This document shows, one piece after another, positions 1 through 10,394 of a DNA stretch of 64,000 nucleotides (its first letter is position 1; each line of letters starts with the position of its first letter). This stretch comes from Talpa occidentalis (Eukaryota; Chordata; Mammalia; Eulipotyphla; Talpidae). The notes below the pieces were generated by a model. That model had not been told where the DNA came from. It was given only the letters and a program-made list of their open reading frames with translations, and did no database searches. Where the stretch lies: positions 88,330,678 through 88,394,677 of the forward strand of contig NW_023602073.1 of NCBI RefSeq assembly GCF_014898055.3, written 5' to 3'. Made by a program: the position numbers and the translations under genes.

Positions 1-3000
1 CTCTGCTGTACATTTTGTTTTCAGAATCCATTTTATTATATTTTCAATGAAAATGTAGATCAGGTTATAATCCTGTGTAGATTTTCTTTCAAATATATAA
101 AGACAATACTTCTAAAGAATACTTTTAAATTTTTTCATGCTAAAAATACAAAAATCTCATAAAGATCTGGATTGTAATAATTTTTGAAACTTTTAAGCAA
201 AACTATTAAAGGCCAAATTTATTCATCCCAATGTTTGAGCATTTACGAAAATTTAAAGGATTAAAATCACTAGACTCTGAAATGTGCTGTCATTGATGGA
301 GATTGCTGGAGATATTTTAATGTATTCTCAAATTTTCACTATAATTTCAAACTTCACACTTTTTCTATACATATAGATGTTTAAAAAATACTCATTTTAT
401 ATCTTACATATAAATCATCTATTATATTGTTAAAGTGTGTCAGTCTACTAGCATACTCCCATTTGATCAAAGTTTAGTCATTCAAGTCTTCATTTCTCCA
501 AATCTCTTTCCATCACTCACAAATTTGTCAGATCTCATATCTTCTACACCAGATTTCCTTCACTTCGCCAAGCTATTCAGTTATCTTTATCTCATATAAG
601 TCTTTCGATATTCTCTCCATCCTGTTTCCCTTTTGGAAAGTAAACTCAATTTCTTTCTACTTTCTACTGGGAATTTCATTTTAAGAACAAATTGCAATGC
701 TCTTTAATGAACTTCTCCTGTTGACTATAAAGCAGACGTGGGGTAAAATTTGGGGTTATGCCAAGTATTTTCCAAAATGATGCTAGTAACAAATGTATTG
801 GTTAAGCAGGTTTATGGAAAAGGACAAGAACTAACTCATTTAAAACTGGGTATTTGGAAGACAAAAACTTTATCACATCATATTGATGTGTTGTTATCAT
901 CAATTCCTCCAGCATGACTGGCATAAAGTAATTAATAAACTTTAAAATTTTTTCAAGCAAAGAGAAAGGGGTACATACTTTTAGAGAAGAACCAGCATGT
1001 ACAAAGTCTAAGGGAAAGAGAGGGTTAGTGGTATTGGTAACTACCAGCAGTTTAAAATGACAGCTTTTGACATGATAGTGATGATTCAAAATAAACCCCA
1101 AGACCATGGTGATATCACAGCAAGCAATTCAAGAACTGTGTAAGGAGGTTCAGATTTTATCTAAGAACAGTGAAGGGCAGTTTTTAAACTGAGAACGGAA
1201 ATAACATCATTGGATTTCAAACCTGGACATACTAGTCTGTCATGAAGGATATAGAATAAGTATGTCACATAAGAATGTGGGAAAAGGAGGTGGTGGAACA
1301 TTTTGTTTTGGCTCATTCTGATATGAGCTATGTGCATATGGACTGAGTCACCACCTATGTTTTATTTTATGCACATACAACAATTTATCAATCTATAAGT
1401 TTTGTTATATACATTTCAAAGAACCTTCCGAGATTGGAAGGATATAAGACAAGAGTCAGCAGAACAAGTGGGAATACTTTTGGTACTATAATGAACTGGA
1501 CAGTGAAAGATTAGAATACAGACAACTTTATGATTAATTGAATGTTGGAATGATATAAATTAATATTGTTTTAAAACTTAGGCTTAGTAAATGATTGTGT
1601 CATGAGTATACTTTATCTTCACCAACAAAAGTGTAAGATCCTGGAGGTCAAGGACTATTTCCTTCCCTCTAATTGTTTCCAGTACAAACTCTCTGAGAGC
1701 AGGGTCTGTGAATGCCTGTGGATTGACCACCTCATGTTTAAGAGCAAAGGCTATATTTGAAATTCTGCATGTGTTGCTTTTCTCCCTCAGAATTTTTGCA
1801 GTTCAATGAGACTATCCTGAAGCAAAGCTTTTAAAAATGAATATGAAGAGAAAATATGTTGAGAGAAAGAAGACAGAAACCAATGTCAAAATGAATAGCA
1901 TATCTTTCTTTGTCTATGATTGGAATTGAAGTAAAGAGAATGAGGTTCTGATTACTTCATTAATGCGTTTATTTATTTTGATGTCCTCTAAAATCACTAC
2001 ACTCTGCAAATTTGGGTTTTTAATTAATTATCTTCTATGTGCAAACTTTTCTATATAATAGTAGAAATACCAGCAAGTGATGCTTTAAGCAATATTTATT
2101 TGTGAAAATAACAGCATCCATAAGAAATATGAATTATTTTTTCAATGCAATATAACTGTATTTAGAGTGAATTGCAAATTACTTAATAGAGAATTGCTTT
2201 GAGTGGATGTTTGGGGAGATGATGTTCAGAGCAACATAATAAATGCCACAGAGAAAATGTTACAAAAGTTGTCTTAATTGACTTCATTTAATCAACTTAC
2301 AAGATGACTTTCTGCTCCATAATTTATGTATATCATACTCACTAAAGCAGTGACATCATAAATGGTCATGACCAACATGCAGATTGCTATTGTGCCCATA
2401 CCCTTTGTTTCTATACATTGAGCTGCTTATTTATGGAGTCAGTTGTATTATTTCCCAAACGTTTGATGTTAATCTTATTAAGAATTTCATTTTGTTGACA
2501 TTTTGATTTTCTACATTAAATATTAATATGGTTACAATATTTTAAAGCAACTTAATGAACTTTCGTGAAGCAATTTAAAGAATATTTCAAGAATCATAAA
2601 AACAAAATTATACAATTTCTGTGTGTAAGATGGCTAACTAACATTTGAATTTCTATCTCTGGTTCTTTTCACAGTGAAGGAGCTGAAGCTGGGCACACTG
2701 CTTCACAGCTGGAACTTAATATTTTCAGTCTCCTTGCAATCAGGTTGACTATTTGACTCCATTGAATTTAAGATAAAGAGACCAAAATTTAGATATATAC
2801 CTTGCAGGTCAGTTCCAATTTATTAGTCAAGTCACTTTTCTCTGACTCTCTTTCTTTAGTCTGGAAAGCAGATTTTAGCAGTAGCATAGTTTTGATCACT
2901 AAGAGGAGAGTAATATTGCAACATGAACAAGAAGGAGAAAACCTGCATGTCTAGAATCTTACAATACAGAGCTGCCCTGCTGGTTAGACTGTTTCACGAG

Positions 3001-3089
3001 AAAAATAAAATTCAATTGTATTCAAGCTATTGTATTTTGGGATTTACATTGCTAGGGCAACTTAGTTTCTATTACAGCTAGGACAAATT
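1..3089. other. Unassigned AT-rich intergenic DNA
   Basis: No exon-like ORF or intact mobile element was recognised. The longest ORF (802-1107, minus) is short, has no recognisable domain and looks like chance. A stretch near 1620-1720 (a 'gtaagatcctggaggtcaag...' context) resembles the 3' end of an L2 LINE, where a conserved 'gtaagctcc..gagggcagg' motif is usual, but the match is weak. The rest may be decayed repeats or unique sequence. Confidence 0.6.
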
Positions 3090-3185
3090 CTTATTCAACA
3101 ATTCCATTGTTAGAACATATATCCTAAAGAAATAATCTTATATTAGAAAAGATAGTACTGTTGTATAACTCTTCTTGAACTCAAA
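3090..3185 (+). repeat. Possible old L1 ORF2 fragment
   Basis: The phrase 'caacaattccattgttagaa' followed by 'atcctaaagaaataa' resembles the 'agcaattccacttctaggaat...' segment near the end of L1 ORF2. It is short and diverged, so the call is tentative. Confidence 0.35.
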
Positions 3186-3191
3186 AAGGGA

Positions 3192-3247
3192 AATAAAGAA
3201 ATTTTAGTAAATTAAAATCAATAAAGAAATTTTAGTAAATTAAAATC
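3192..3247. repeat. 28-bp perfect direct tandem duplication
   Basis: A 28-base unit beginning aataaagaaattttag occurs twice without a gap (3192-3219 and 3220-3247). It is probably a recent replication-slippage or end-joining duplication, since no base differs between the copies. Confidence 0.9.
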
Positions 3248-3328
3248 AAAAGAAGTTTGCAATTTTGAAAAGGATCTTATCTAGTAAATAGAAGAAAAAT
3301 TGAAAACCATTCATTGCTTTGAATTCTT

Positions 3329-3618
3329 TTTTTTGTTTTGTTTTGTTTTTAAGATTTATTTATTTATTTATACAAGCACTGGGTACAGTCAGAAGCGCAG
3401 GAGGGTGAGAGAATTCACCAGAGCCAGAGCAGGAAGCAGAGCAGGCAGAAGGACCGAAGTACACTGCTGAGGGGAGCAGCGGGCGGCAGGAGAGGTCTGC
3501 ACACTCTGCGGGACCCTCCTCCGGTGGCCGGGGAGCAGCCGGGGATCAAACCGGCGCTGCAGAGGCTGCGGGCAGCTTCGCAACCCAGCATTCAACCGCT
3601 GAGCCACCGGGGAGGCCC
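3329..3618 (-). mobile_element. tRNA-derived SINE, young subfamily (copy 1)
   Basis: Antisense copy: the A/T-rich tail is on the left and the head (complement of GGGCCTCCC) ends near 3618. It is flanked by a near-perfect TSD, tgctttgaattctt at 3315-3328 and tgttttgaattctt at 3619-3632. It has the young-subfamily body, with the extra GCTGCTCCCCGGCCACCGG segment and the tail text 'ctgactgtacccagtgcttg'. The minus-strand ORF over it is a by-product of the SINE. Confidence 0.93.
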
Positions 3619-3632
3619 TGTTTTGAATTCTT

Positions 3633-4240
3633 AAGGCAATTTGAAAGAAGGTCATTTTATCAAATTCCAGATATTTTTATCTACAACTATACTATGAAAT
3701 TCCCCAATTTCACCAAAAGGATACATGGGCAAATGAGTATATCCTAACAAAAGCTATCAGGAGTTATACATGTAAAAAAAGAAGAAAAAACTGGAAAGTT
3801 ATACTAAAGAAAAAAATATTTATGTAAAACTTGATATAGCTAGCTAAGTATTTCAAAACAACACAGCATAATGTGAATTGAAAATTATTCTGACTTTATC
3901 AGGGATAAGATTAGATCCAGTGACTGGAAGAGTGAAAAAACCCTAAAAATTCAGCTCTGTGGAAAGATTATTACCATTTGGTAGAATATGTTCAGATAGG
4001 ACGATGGTATCTAAGGCCCTTATAATTCTGGAAATCTATAATGCTTTGTTGCTATGCCTGGCACTTTTTCTTCATCAAAATCATTTACTAAAACTTTGCC
4101 TGATTTGGAAATCTTGAATAGAAATTTTTGTTTACGCAATTTTTTTACTTCTATATATAGCAAGATATAAATTTCAACAAGGATGCTTACTCTCAAATTC
4201 AAGTTCCAACACTTGAGAAAGTTACTTATACTCTAAGACT
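3633..4240. other. Unassigned AT-rich DNA
   Basis: No recognised element. A 60-residue minus-strand ORF (4020-4202) has a low-complexity Lys-rich composition and no family I recognise. Confidence 0.5.
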
Positions 4241-4551
4241 TGAAATTAGCAGACAACATGGTCAGCAGACACATGTCCCCCCAAGGCCTAGATGACACTC
4301 CTTAGTTTCTCCCATCCTTTCGTCCTTGTCCTCCTAACCCATGAATAAAGAAACGGCAGTCATGAAGCAGGCTACATAACGCAGGATGCTGCTTGAGAGC
4401 AAGATCCTGGCTGTTTTTATTGATAGAATAATCATATAGAATCAGCTACATGGGTTAGGAGGACAAGGAGAAAAGGATGGGTGAAACTAAGGAGTGTCAT
4501 CTAGGGCTTGGGGGGCCATATGTCTGCTGACCATGTTATCAGCTAATTTCA
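4241..4551 (-). mobile_element. LTR-like element with 103-bp inverted arms
   Basis: The block starts tgaaattagc and ends gctaatttca. Its outer arms (4241-4343 and 4449-4551) are reverse complements with 8 mismatches in 103 bases. Read on the minus strand, the right arm plus centre looks like a short retroviral LTR: it starts TG, has AATAAA in 'atcaataaaaacagcc' (plus 4408-4424), and an end near TTTCTTTATTCA. The left arm then looks like an inverted copy of the LTR's first 103 bases fused to its end. A non-autonomous fold-back DNA element is the alternative. No TSD is evident. The shape is directly seen; the LTR identity is inference. Confidence 0.5.
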
Positions 4552-4579
4552 ATTAGCATTTAAGTTTCCTCTACATCTT
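4341..4579. repeat. Duplicated block, copy A (partner 5089-5326)
   Basis: This 239-base block matches 5089-5326 with about 12 substitutions and one 1-base gap (about 95%). It holds the centre and right arm of the LTR-like element plus about 28 bases of flank (attagcatt...catctt). Shared flank means the segment was duplicated as DNA rather than being two independent insertions. Confidence 0.85.
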
Positions 4580-4690
4580 CCCATTTCCAAAATTAGGTTG
4601 ATGATAATGCCAAGTTTCTAGGTTTTTATAAATATTAAATAAGACAATTCAACTTCCTAGTACAGTTCCATAGAATAAAATCAAGAAATG
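4580..4690 (+). repeat. MIR-like fragment
   Basis: 'cccatttccaaaattaggttgatgataatgcc' followed by 'taaatattaaataag' follows the MIR core pattern (cctcatctgtaaaatgggg..taataat...gaggattaaatgag). It is diverged and short. Confidence 0.4.
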
Positions 4691-4799
4691 ATATGTATTA
4701 TTATAACCTCATTGATTAAATCTTTCTCTGGGTATTTGTGCCTACATTCAAACATCATATAAGTGGTCTATGTGCAAAGCAGTTAGATATTCCAATTTC

Positions 4800-5088
4800 C
4801 ATGCATTATTTTTAGAACAGTTTAGCTTTCACAGAACAATTAAAAGAGTGGTATAGACATGTGCCATATAGATCTTGCTCCAATAAATGTATAGTTTCCC
4901 CCATTATCAACATGCCTTACCGGAGTGGTAGACTTGTTACAGTTTACAAATCTATAATGACTCACCAAAATCACTCAAAGGACTACTTTACATGGAGTTT
5001 ACTCAGTTATATACATTCTGTGGATTTGGATAAATGTATAATGACATGTATCTTCCACTGCTGTATCACTGCTGCATCGGGCACCACA
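4800..5088 (-). mobile_element. Old L1 (L1M-like) 3' UTR, part 1
   Basis: 'ttatttttagaacagtttag' with 'aaatgtataatgacatgtat' is the antisense of an L1M 3' UTR widespread in eutherians. The element is interrupted at about 5089 by the duplicated LTR-like block and resumes at about 5327, with roughly 190 bases of the expected L1 sequence missing at the junction. Confidence 0.7.
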
Positions 5089-5326
5089 ATGATAAAGAAA
5101 CGGGAGCCATGAAGCAGGCTATAAAACGCAGGATGCTGCTTGAGAGCAACACCCTGGCTGTTTTTATTGATAGAATAATCATATAGAATCAGCTACATGG
5201 GTTAGGAGGACAAGGAGAAAAGGATGAGTGAAACTAAGGAGTATCATCTAGGGCTTGGGGGTCCATGTGTCTGCTGACCATGTTATCAGTTAATTTCAAT
5301 TAGCATTGAAGTTTCCTCTACATCTT
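5089..5326 (-). mobile_element. LTR-like element, copy B, inside old L1
   Basis: This is the second copy of the block at 4341-4579 and lacks the inverted left arm. On the minus strand it reads from near TGAAATTA(A)C to TTTCTTTATCA, then a short spacer and TGGTGCCCGATGC. That position and text resemble a retroviral primer-binding site just after an LTR end. This supports, but does not prove, an ERV LTR with a few bases of leader. It sits within an antisense L1M. Confidence 0.5.
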
Positions 5327-5770
5327 TTCATTACTTGATCACTTATTTCTTTTTAATGCTGAATAATATTCCATGGTCTGGATGTTCCACAGTTTATTTA
5401 TCTATTCATCTACTTAAAGTCATCTTGGTTGATTCCAAATTTTGCTAATTTTGAATAAGGTAGCCATAAATGCCATGTGCGGGTTTTTGCGTAGACAAAA
5501 GTTTCTAAATCCTTAGGAAAATAATAATGAGCATGATTGCTAGATACACACCTACTACATGGGTGTTTTTTACAAACATGTATTCTCTTCTCTACAATTA
5601 CAAAAGCGATTATATTTACCTGTATATATTTTGAGCATATTTTACTCAACAAATGTGCCCTTTTTATATTTACACTTACGATTTACATAATGAGTTGCAA
5701 ACAGCAGAATTACCACTTACAAAGGAATAGTCAAAATGTTTCTTTCATATTGAAATTATAATTTAATGAC
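5327..5770 (-). mobile_element. Old L1 (L1M-like), part 2, 3' end of ORF2
   Basis: 'gaataatattccatggtctg' followed by 'tatctattcatctac' and 'catcttggttgattccaa' is the antisense of the last part of L1 ORF2. Stops and indels break the frame. The short ORFs at 5410-5652 and 5537-5761 are not genes. Confidence 0.8.
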
Positions 5771-6025
5771 TGCTACTTAACTCACTTCAATGCATACAAC
5801 CTATTTTTAGCAATCTATTAATATAGGTACAATTCTATAGTGTAAAATTCATAGTAATTTTTTTATAAATTAGATATAATAAAAAGTATGAAATTAAAAG
5901 CCACTTTGTATACAATTAAAATTCATTTTAATTTGCAATGTACAAAAAACACCATTAACATTTTATACCTCTTTCCAGTTAGAAGCAGCTAAAATAACAC
6001 GATAATAATAGTAATAATAATACGC
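5771..6025. other. Unassigned AT-rich DNA
   Basis: Very AT-rich, with short (taa)n runs near 6003-6022. Nothing else recognised. Confidence 0.5.
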
Positions 6026-6029
6026 ATTT

Positions 6030-6192
6030 AACACTAATTGCTAATCTATTTTTCACATGAACATATATAACCCTCCCAATGCACCATGAAAGATACTGTT
6101 AAAATTGGACAGATTTTGACAGATGAGAAAATGCAGGCATATCCTGGTTGAGTAACATGCTCAAATTAACACAGTAAATAGGTGGCACAGCT
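6030..6192 (+). repeat. MIR, left half (split by solo LTR)
   Basis: 'tgacagatgagaaaatgcag' and 'gtaacatgctcaaattaaca' followed by 'cagtaaataggtggcacagct' match the MIR core and 3' region. The sequence resumes in register at 6646 (cagctgggctataagact...), so the MIR was intact before the LTR inserted. Confidence 0.8.
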
Positions 6193-6645
6193 TGTTAGGG
6201 AGAGGAAAGGGTTCTCACATATTCGTCCAGAGGAATATAGCTGTATTTCTACATCACAGAGTTCAGCTGGGGTTATTGCTTTCTTTCAAGGATCTGATAA
6301 GGTCTGGCAGGTCTGGGAGGCCTGTTAAGATGTTTTAACTACAGTTTCCCCAACTCAGACTTAAAGAGGGGAAGAAGGAGGAATTCCATAATAGCCTGGG
6401 AATTGGGAGGAACAAAGTATGCATAATTAAGAAGGACTCTTCCCCACCCAGAAAGAAAAAAGACCTTAAAAAACCTTCTGCTTTACTGCTTAGTAAAGCA
6501 TTCCTGCTTTTCTGAGACTACCCATGCCTCTTGCAGTGTTCTTTCTTGTCAGTTCCTAATAAACTTTGTTGTTGGCTTTATTTCATTGCTTCTTGAAATT
6601 ATTCTCTCAAGAGACATGGACCCTCCAGCATTGCAGTCCCCAACA
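6193..6645 (+). mobile_element. Solo LTR (ERV-type), 453 bp, 5-bp TSD
   Basis: It begins TGTTAGGG and ends CCCCAACA, near-perfect terminal inverted repeats of the retroviral TG...CA form. It is flanked by CAGCT at 6188-6192 and 6646-6650. A poly(A) signal AATAAA lies at 6558-6563, followed by a GT-rich stretch (tttgttgttgg), which sets plus orientation. No gag/pol/env or second LTR is adjacent, so it is a solo LTR left by LTR-LTR recombination. The LTR interrupts a MIR, an internal check on both boundaries. The ERV family is not identified. Confidence 0.85.
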
Positions 6646-6720
6646 CAGCTGGGCTATAAGACTAGGTAGTCTGATTTTTGAGTCTACATTTTTAACTATT
6701 ACACTAACCACTGAAACATG
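6646..6720 (+). repeat. MIR, right half
   Basis: 'cagctgggctataagactag' followed by 'tttttaactattacactaac' is the MIR 3' region. It continues the left half ending at 6192 once the LTR and one TSD copy are removed. Confidence 0.75.
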
Positions 6721-7264
6721 GATATTCAAATTATACGATGCTTCAGAACCTTATCCTGTCATGGAATGTACATTATGATCACATTTCCTTAGTATTGGAC
6801 TGACCATTAAAACGTCTTTAAAAGTTCTTCAAAAGAACCTCAGTATTTCTTGCCTTAAGGCTTTTGCACATGATATTCTTTGTCGGAATGCTATTTTATT
6901 CCTAATTGCAGAATGTAATTGCCTAGCAAAGAGATGATTAAAGAATCATTTGGAGCCAAGACTCAAGATTCTTTAATTCAATGACTGAATCAATCAAGCT
7001 ACTTATTCAGAAATATGAAAGTAAAACCATTGTACTCTCATGGTTTTTAGTGTAGATTTAACCATATAATTTTATCCATCTAATCTCAAATAATCCATGT
7101 GAATGCATTCTCTAGAAAAATGACAATCTTTCCCTCCTCATCCATTCTTTCTGTGTAAGGTAAGCAAAGAGCCTATTTGGGTTTTTGCATGAGCAATGCA
7201 GTTCTTTCCTTCCTTAAGCAAACAAGCAGAATCTTGACATATTGCATTTAAATATGAAGGCTGC
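6721..7264. other. Unassigned DNA
   Basis: No family recognised. The MIR may decay into this stretch. Confidence 0.5.
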
Positions 7265-7350
7265 ACTATGAAGTTAGTGCAATAATCATAAAAAGTTCTT
7301 CTTCCAGAATCCTGCAGTGACTGTTTCTGCTTACCTGGCAAACTTAAGGA
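7265..7350. repeat. Direct repeat of about 76 bp, copy 1 (partner 8602-8673)
   Basis: Bases 7275-7350 (starting tagtgcaataatcataaaaa, ending aaacttaagga) recur at 8602-8673 with very few substitutions and one 4-base deletion (cagtgactgtttctgc versus cagtgactctgc). Weaker similarity (actatgaa) extends upstream. The family is unknown. Confidence 0.85.
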
Positions 7351-7912
7351 AACTGAGCTAACAAATCATATTACTTATTGAGGTTGCCAAATATTTTTTC
7401 ATGCATACTTCAGGAATATAAGTTTCAGTTCCAAAGTTTTCAAACTATATAGTATTTAACTACTCAATAAAATAATTATAAAGACATATAAATAAAATGT
7501 TTTATTCCAGAGGAATTTTACATGTAAATATTTCACTACAATTGTTCACTTAGGACATGAATTTGAGTTTAGGAAGAGCAAGTAGTCAACTTATATAATG
7601 AGATTTAAGAGGAAATAGTCAAGCAAGAAATTCTTATGGGCAACAATCTCTCTATTTCCCAAGTTGTATCTCTTTATTTCTGCCTGAATAGCAAAATTCT
7701 AACTTTAATTCCTTAAGACACCTGGAGAAATACTCTTATAACAAGATTGTTTCTCCTCTGCATTCATCTTTTCTTTTGTTGTTATGAAATAAGGGAACTC
7801 AGCTTCCATCTCTAGCTGAAGTTCACCTGTCTCAACATTTTTTAAAATCAGAAATAATGAATCACAAAAACACTTACATGTCAAGCCAAAAGCCTACACA
7901 ATCAACATGTTC
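7351..7912. other. Unassigned DNA
   Basis: No recognised element. It lies between the two copies of the 76-bp direct repeat. Confidence 0.5.
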
Positions 7913-7929
7913 AAATAAAATGAGAATAT

Positions 7930-8193
7930 GGGCCTCCCTGGTGGTGCAGGGGTTAAAGACAGTGCTATCAAGCTACTGCTAGCCACTACAGCATGAGTTC
8001 ACTGGCCAGGGAGCTACCCACATGGCATAGCAGACCTCTCCTGTCTCACCTGCTGCTCCCCTCAGCAGTACATTTCAGTAGATCTGCCTGTTCTGCTCCC
8101 CACTCTCTCTGGTGAATCCTCTCACCCCCTACACCTCTGGCTTACACCCCAGTTCTTATATGCATAAATAAATAAATCTTTTAAAAATAAATA
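7930..8193 (+). mobile_element. tRNA-derived SINE, older subfamily (copy 2)
   Basis: It starts gggcctccctggtggtgcag and has a degenerate B box (gttcactgg). The older-subfamily tail reads 'ttatatgcataaataaataaatctttt'. The left TSD is aaataaaatgagaatat at 7913-7929. There is no matching TSD at its own 3' end; the partner lies beyond copy 3, at 8464-8480. Confidence 0.9.
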
Positions 8194-8463
8194 GGGCCTC
8201 CCCAGTGGTACAGTGGTTTGGACGCCAAGCTGTGAAGCTGTCCACAGCCTCTGCAGTGCAGGTTCAATTCCCAGCCAGCCAGAGAGTCCCACATAGCGCG
8301 GCAAACCTCTCCTGTAGCACCTGCTGCTACCCTCAGCAGTGCTTTCGATCTGTCTACCTGTTCTGCTCCCCACTCTGTCTCTGGTGAATCCTCTCACCCT
8401 TCTGTGCCTCTGGCCTGTACCCCTGCTATTGTATAAATAAAATTCTTAAAAATAATAAAATAA
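8194..8463 (+). mobile_element. tRNA-derived SINE (copy 3), in tandem with copy 2
   Basis: It starts gggcctccccagtggtacag directly after the A-rich tail of copy 2 and ends with tails attcttaaaaataataaaat. The 17-base right TSD (8464-8480) is identical to the left TSD of copy 2, so the pair is either a dimer that inserted once or an insertion into the tail of copy 2. Confidence 0.9.
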
Positions 8464-8601
8464 AAATAAAATGAGAATATAATATGGCAAATACTTTAAA
8501 AATAGCATCAGTCCTATATAAGTAATTAATTAGGCTTTTTCATTTAAGAATAATCTATCAAAAAGTAGTTTGCCTTGCTTATGCTTCATATACTATGAAA
8601 A

Positions 8602-8673
8602 TAGTGCAATAATCATAAAAAGTTCCTCTTCCAGAATTCTGCAGTGACTCTGCTTACCTGGCAAACTTAAGGA
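8602..8673. repeat. Direct repeat of about 76 bp, copy 2
   Basis: Partner of 7275-7350. It is followed by an 18-base repeat, atgctacagataatcaat, at 8673-8690 and again at 8698-8715, seven bases apart. Confidence 0.85.
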
Positions 8674-8764
8674 TGCTACAGATAATCAATGACAATTATG
8701 CTACAGATAATCAATTTAACAATAGCTTGTATGTTTAAAAATAGTCATCATAATACCCATCAGT

Positions 8765-9000
8765 TATTATTACCTATTTGCTGAGCACCTACTACATGCC
8801 ACTACTTTACATGAATATTTGATGTAATCTCCACAACAGTGCTCCGAGATAGGATATATTATAACTCCAAATTGAAAGATGAAGTGAAGCAAAATAATGC
8901 CAGTTAATTACTCAAGACCACAAAGCAAAAGAGGTGACAGAACCAGAATTCAAACAAAGGCCATGTGTACTGATTACACAGTACACATTTTTAACCATTC
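8765..9000 (+). repeat. MIR
   Basis: 'gctgagcacctactacatgcc' through 'atgtaatctccacaacagtg', then 'agaaccagaattcaaacaaa' and 'tttttaaccattctgcatgg', follow the MIR consensus almost end to end. Sense orientation. Confidence 0.85.
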
Positions 9001-10305
9001 TGCATGGTGACTGACATAATCACTACTAGGAAGTGTACTTAAAGTTTAGGAAAAGAGAACCATATTAAAGTGGCTATTCAAAGTATAACTGAGGATACAG
9101 GCTGGGAAGACCAATATCAGATTTGTCTGAGTGACTTACCCTTCCTTGTTCTCAGTGTTGGCCATAGTTTATGTAGGTGAGGTACATGTACCACAAAGAA
9201 TATATAATTATTTACATATTATTATTTATATACATTTATATATGTGCTATATATAATTATTTCTTCTTTATAAAGGAGACATCTAATTAATTTCTAACAT
9301 TTTTGGTTAAAAAAAGGGAGATCCGATTCTAGTAATTGTAACTAATTGGTGAAGGTAGAGAACATAGCCCATAACTTCAAAGTAATCACCTTGATCTGAC
9401 AGAGAGCTAATTCAGTCAGAGCTTTCTGTGTTTGGGAAGCTATAAGGACCAAAGTTTACTTGAAGCTCTTATCTTAACAGTACCTTACAGAAACGGGGCA
9501 TGGTCAGGCAATTATCTCAAGCTCATTTTTGCTGCAACTTGTTGACATGATAGGAGCTCATTCTTTGGCTCGTGAATTTTTCCAATGTTCCTTTGTTATT
9601 CTTTACAGTAAAGCAAAATTATTAGGCTACTAATTCCAATTATCAAGGCAGCACTGGCATGGCCAAGGAGGCATTTTCCATCAGAGCAAAAAACAGAATT
9701 TTCTTTTCTTTGTCCACACACAATTCTGTCAACTCACTGTAATATACAGTTCATTTGGTTATATAAAAGTAAAAATGAAGGTGCTTTTAAGTTATCACCT
9801 ATCTGTCAGATACTTCTCATAATTCCTTCCAATTAACATTTGCAATAATCATACAAATTAGATATTTTACAAGCAAGGAAAGAAAGCCTGAAGAGAGGTC
9901 AGTTTACTTATCCAAAGACCATCCTACTCTAGACACTGTAGTTTTCATTTCCTTAAAAAATACTTAAGATTACCAGTAGTCCAATAATATTATACAGCAA
10001 GCATACTTCTTCAAATCACAAGATTTATTTTATTCACTTAGTAAATGCCATGACCAAATTAAGAAATCTATAAATAAAGTAGTGTATTTTCTTTCCCATT
10101 TTTCAGGTTCAACTCAAATTCAAATTCCTTCATCAAGCTTCCGCAATTCCCTGGTCACAAACCTAGTTTTAACAATATGAAAACTGTTAAAATACTGTTG
10201 CTTACAGTAGGAGACAGATCTGTTATATCCATCATTCATAACCCCTACCCAAACCCTGAAATTATGAGTCTTAAGACACATATTATCATTATCACTGTGC
10301 TTGTT
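9001..10305. other. Unassigned DNA
   Basis: No exon or clear repeat. It contains short AT repeats near 9205-9260 (tatataatta-type). Confidence 0.5.
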
Positions 10306-10309
10306 TTAT

Positions 10310-10380
10310 CCTTTCTTTCAAATGGTAAGCGACTAAGAGCTTAGACTCTTAAGAGCAGGGGCTGTTTTAATCTTCATTTA
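10310..10380 (+). repeat. L2 3'-end fragment (probable)
   Basis: 'gactcttaagagcaggggct' resembles the L2 3' motif 'ctcctTGAGGGCAGGGact'. Short. Confidence 0.45.
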
Positions 10381-10394
10381 TTTTTTTATCATCT

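Noticed and set aside
4241..4551. Calling the palindrome a classical MITE
   Set aside because: No flanking TSD was found, the second copy lacks one arm, and LTR-like signals are present. A rearranged LTR is preferred, at moderate confidence.
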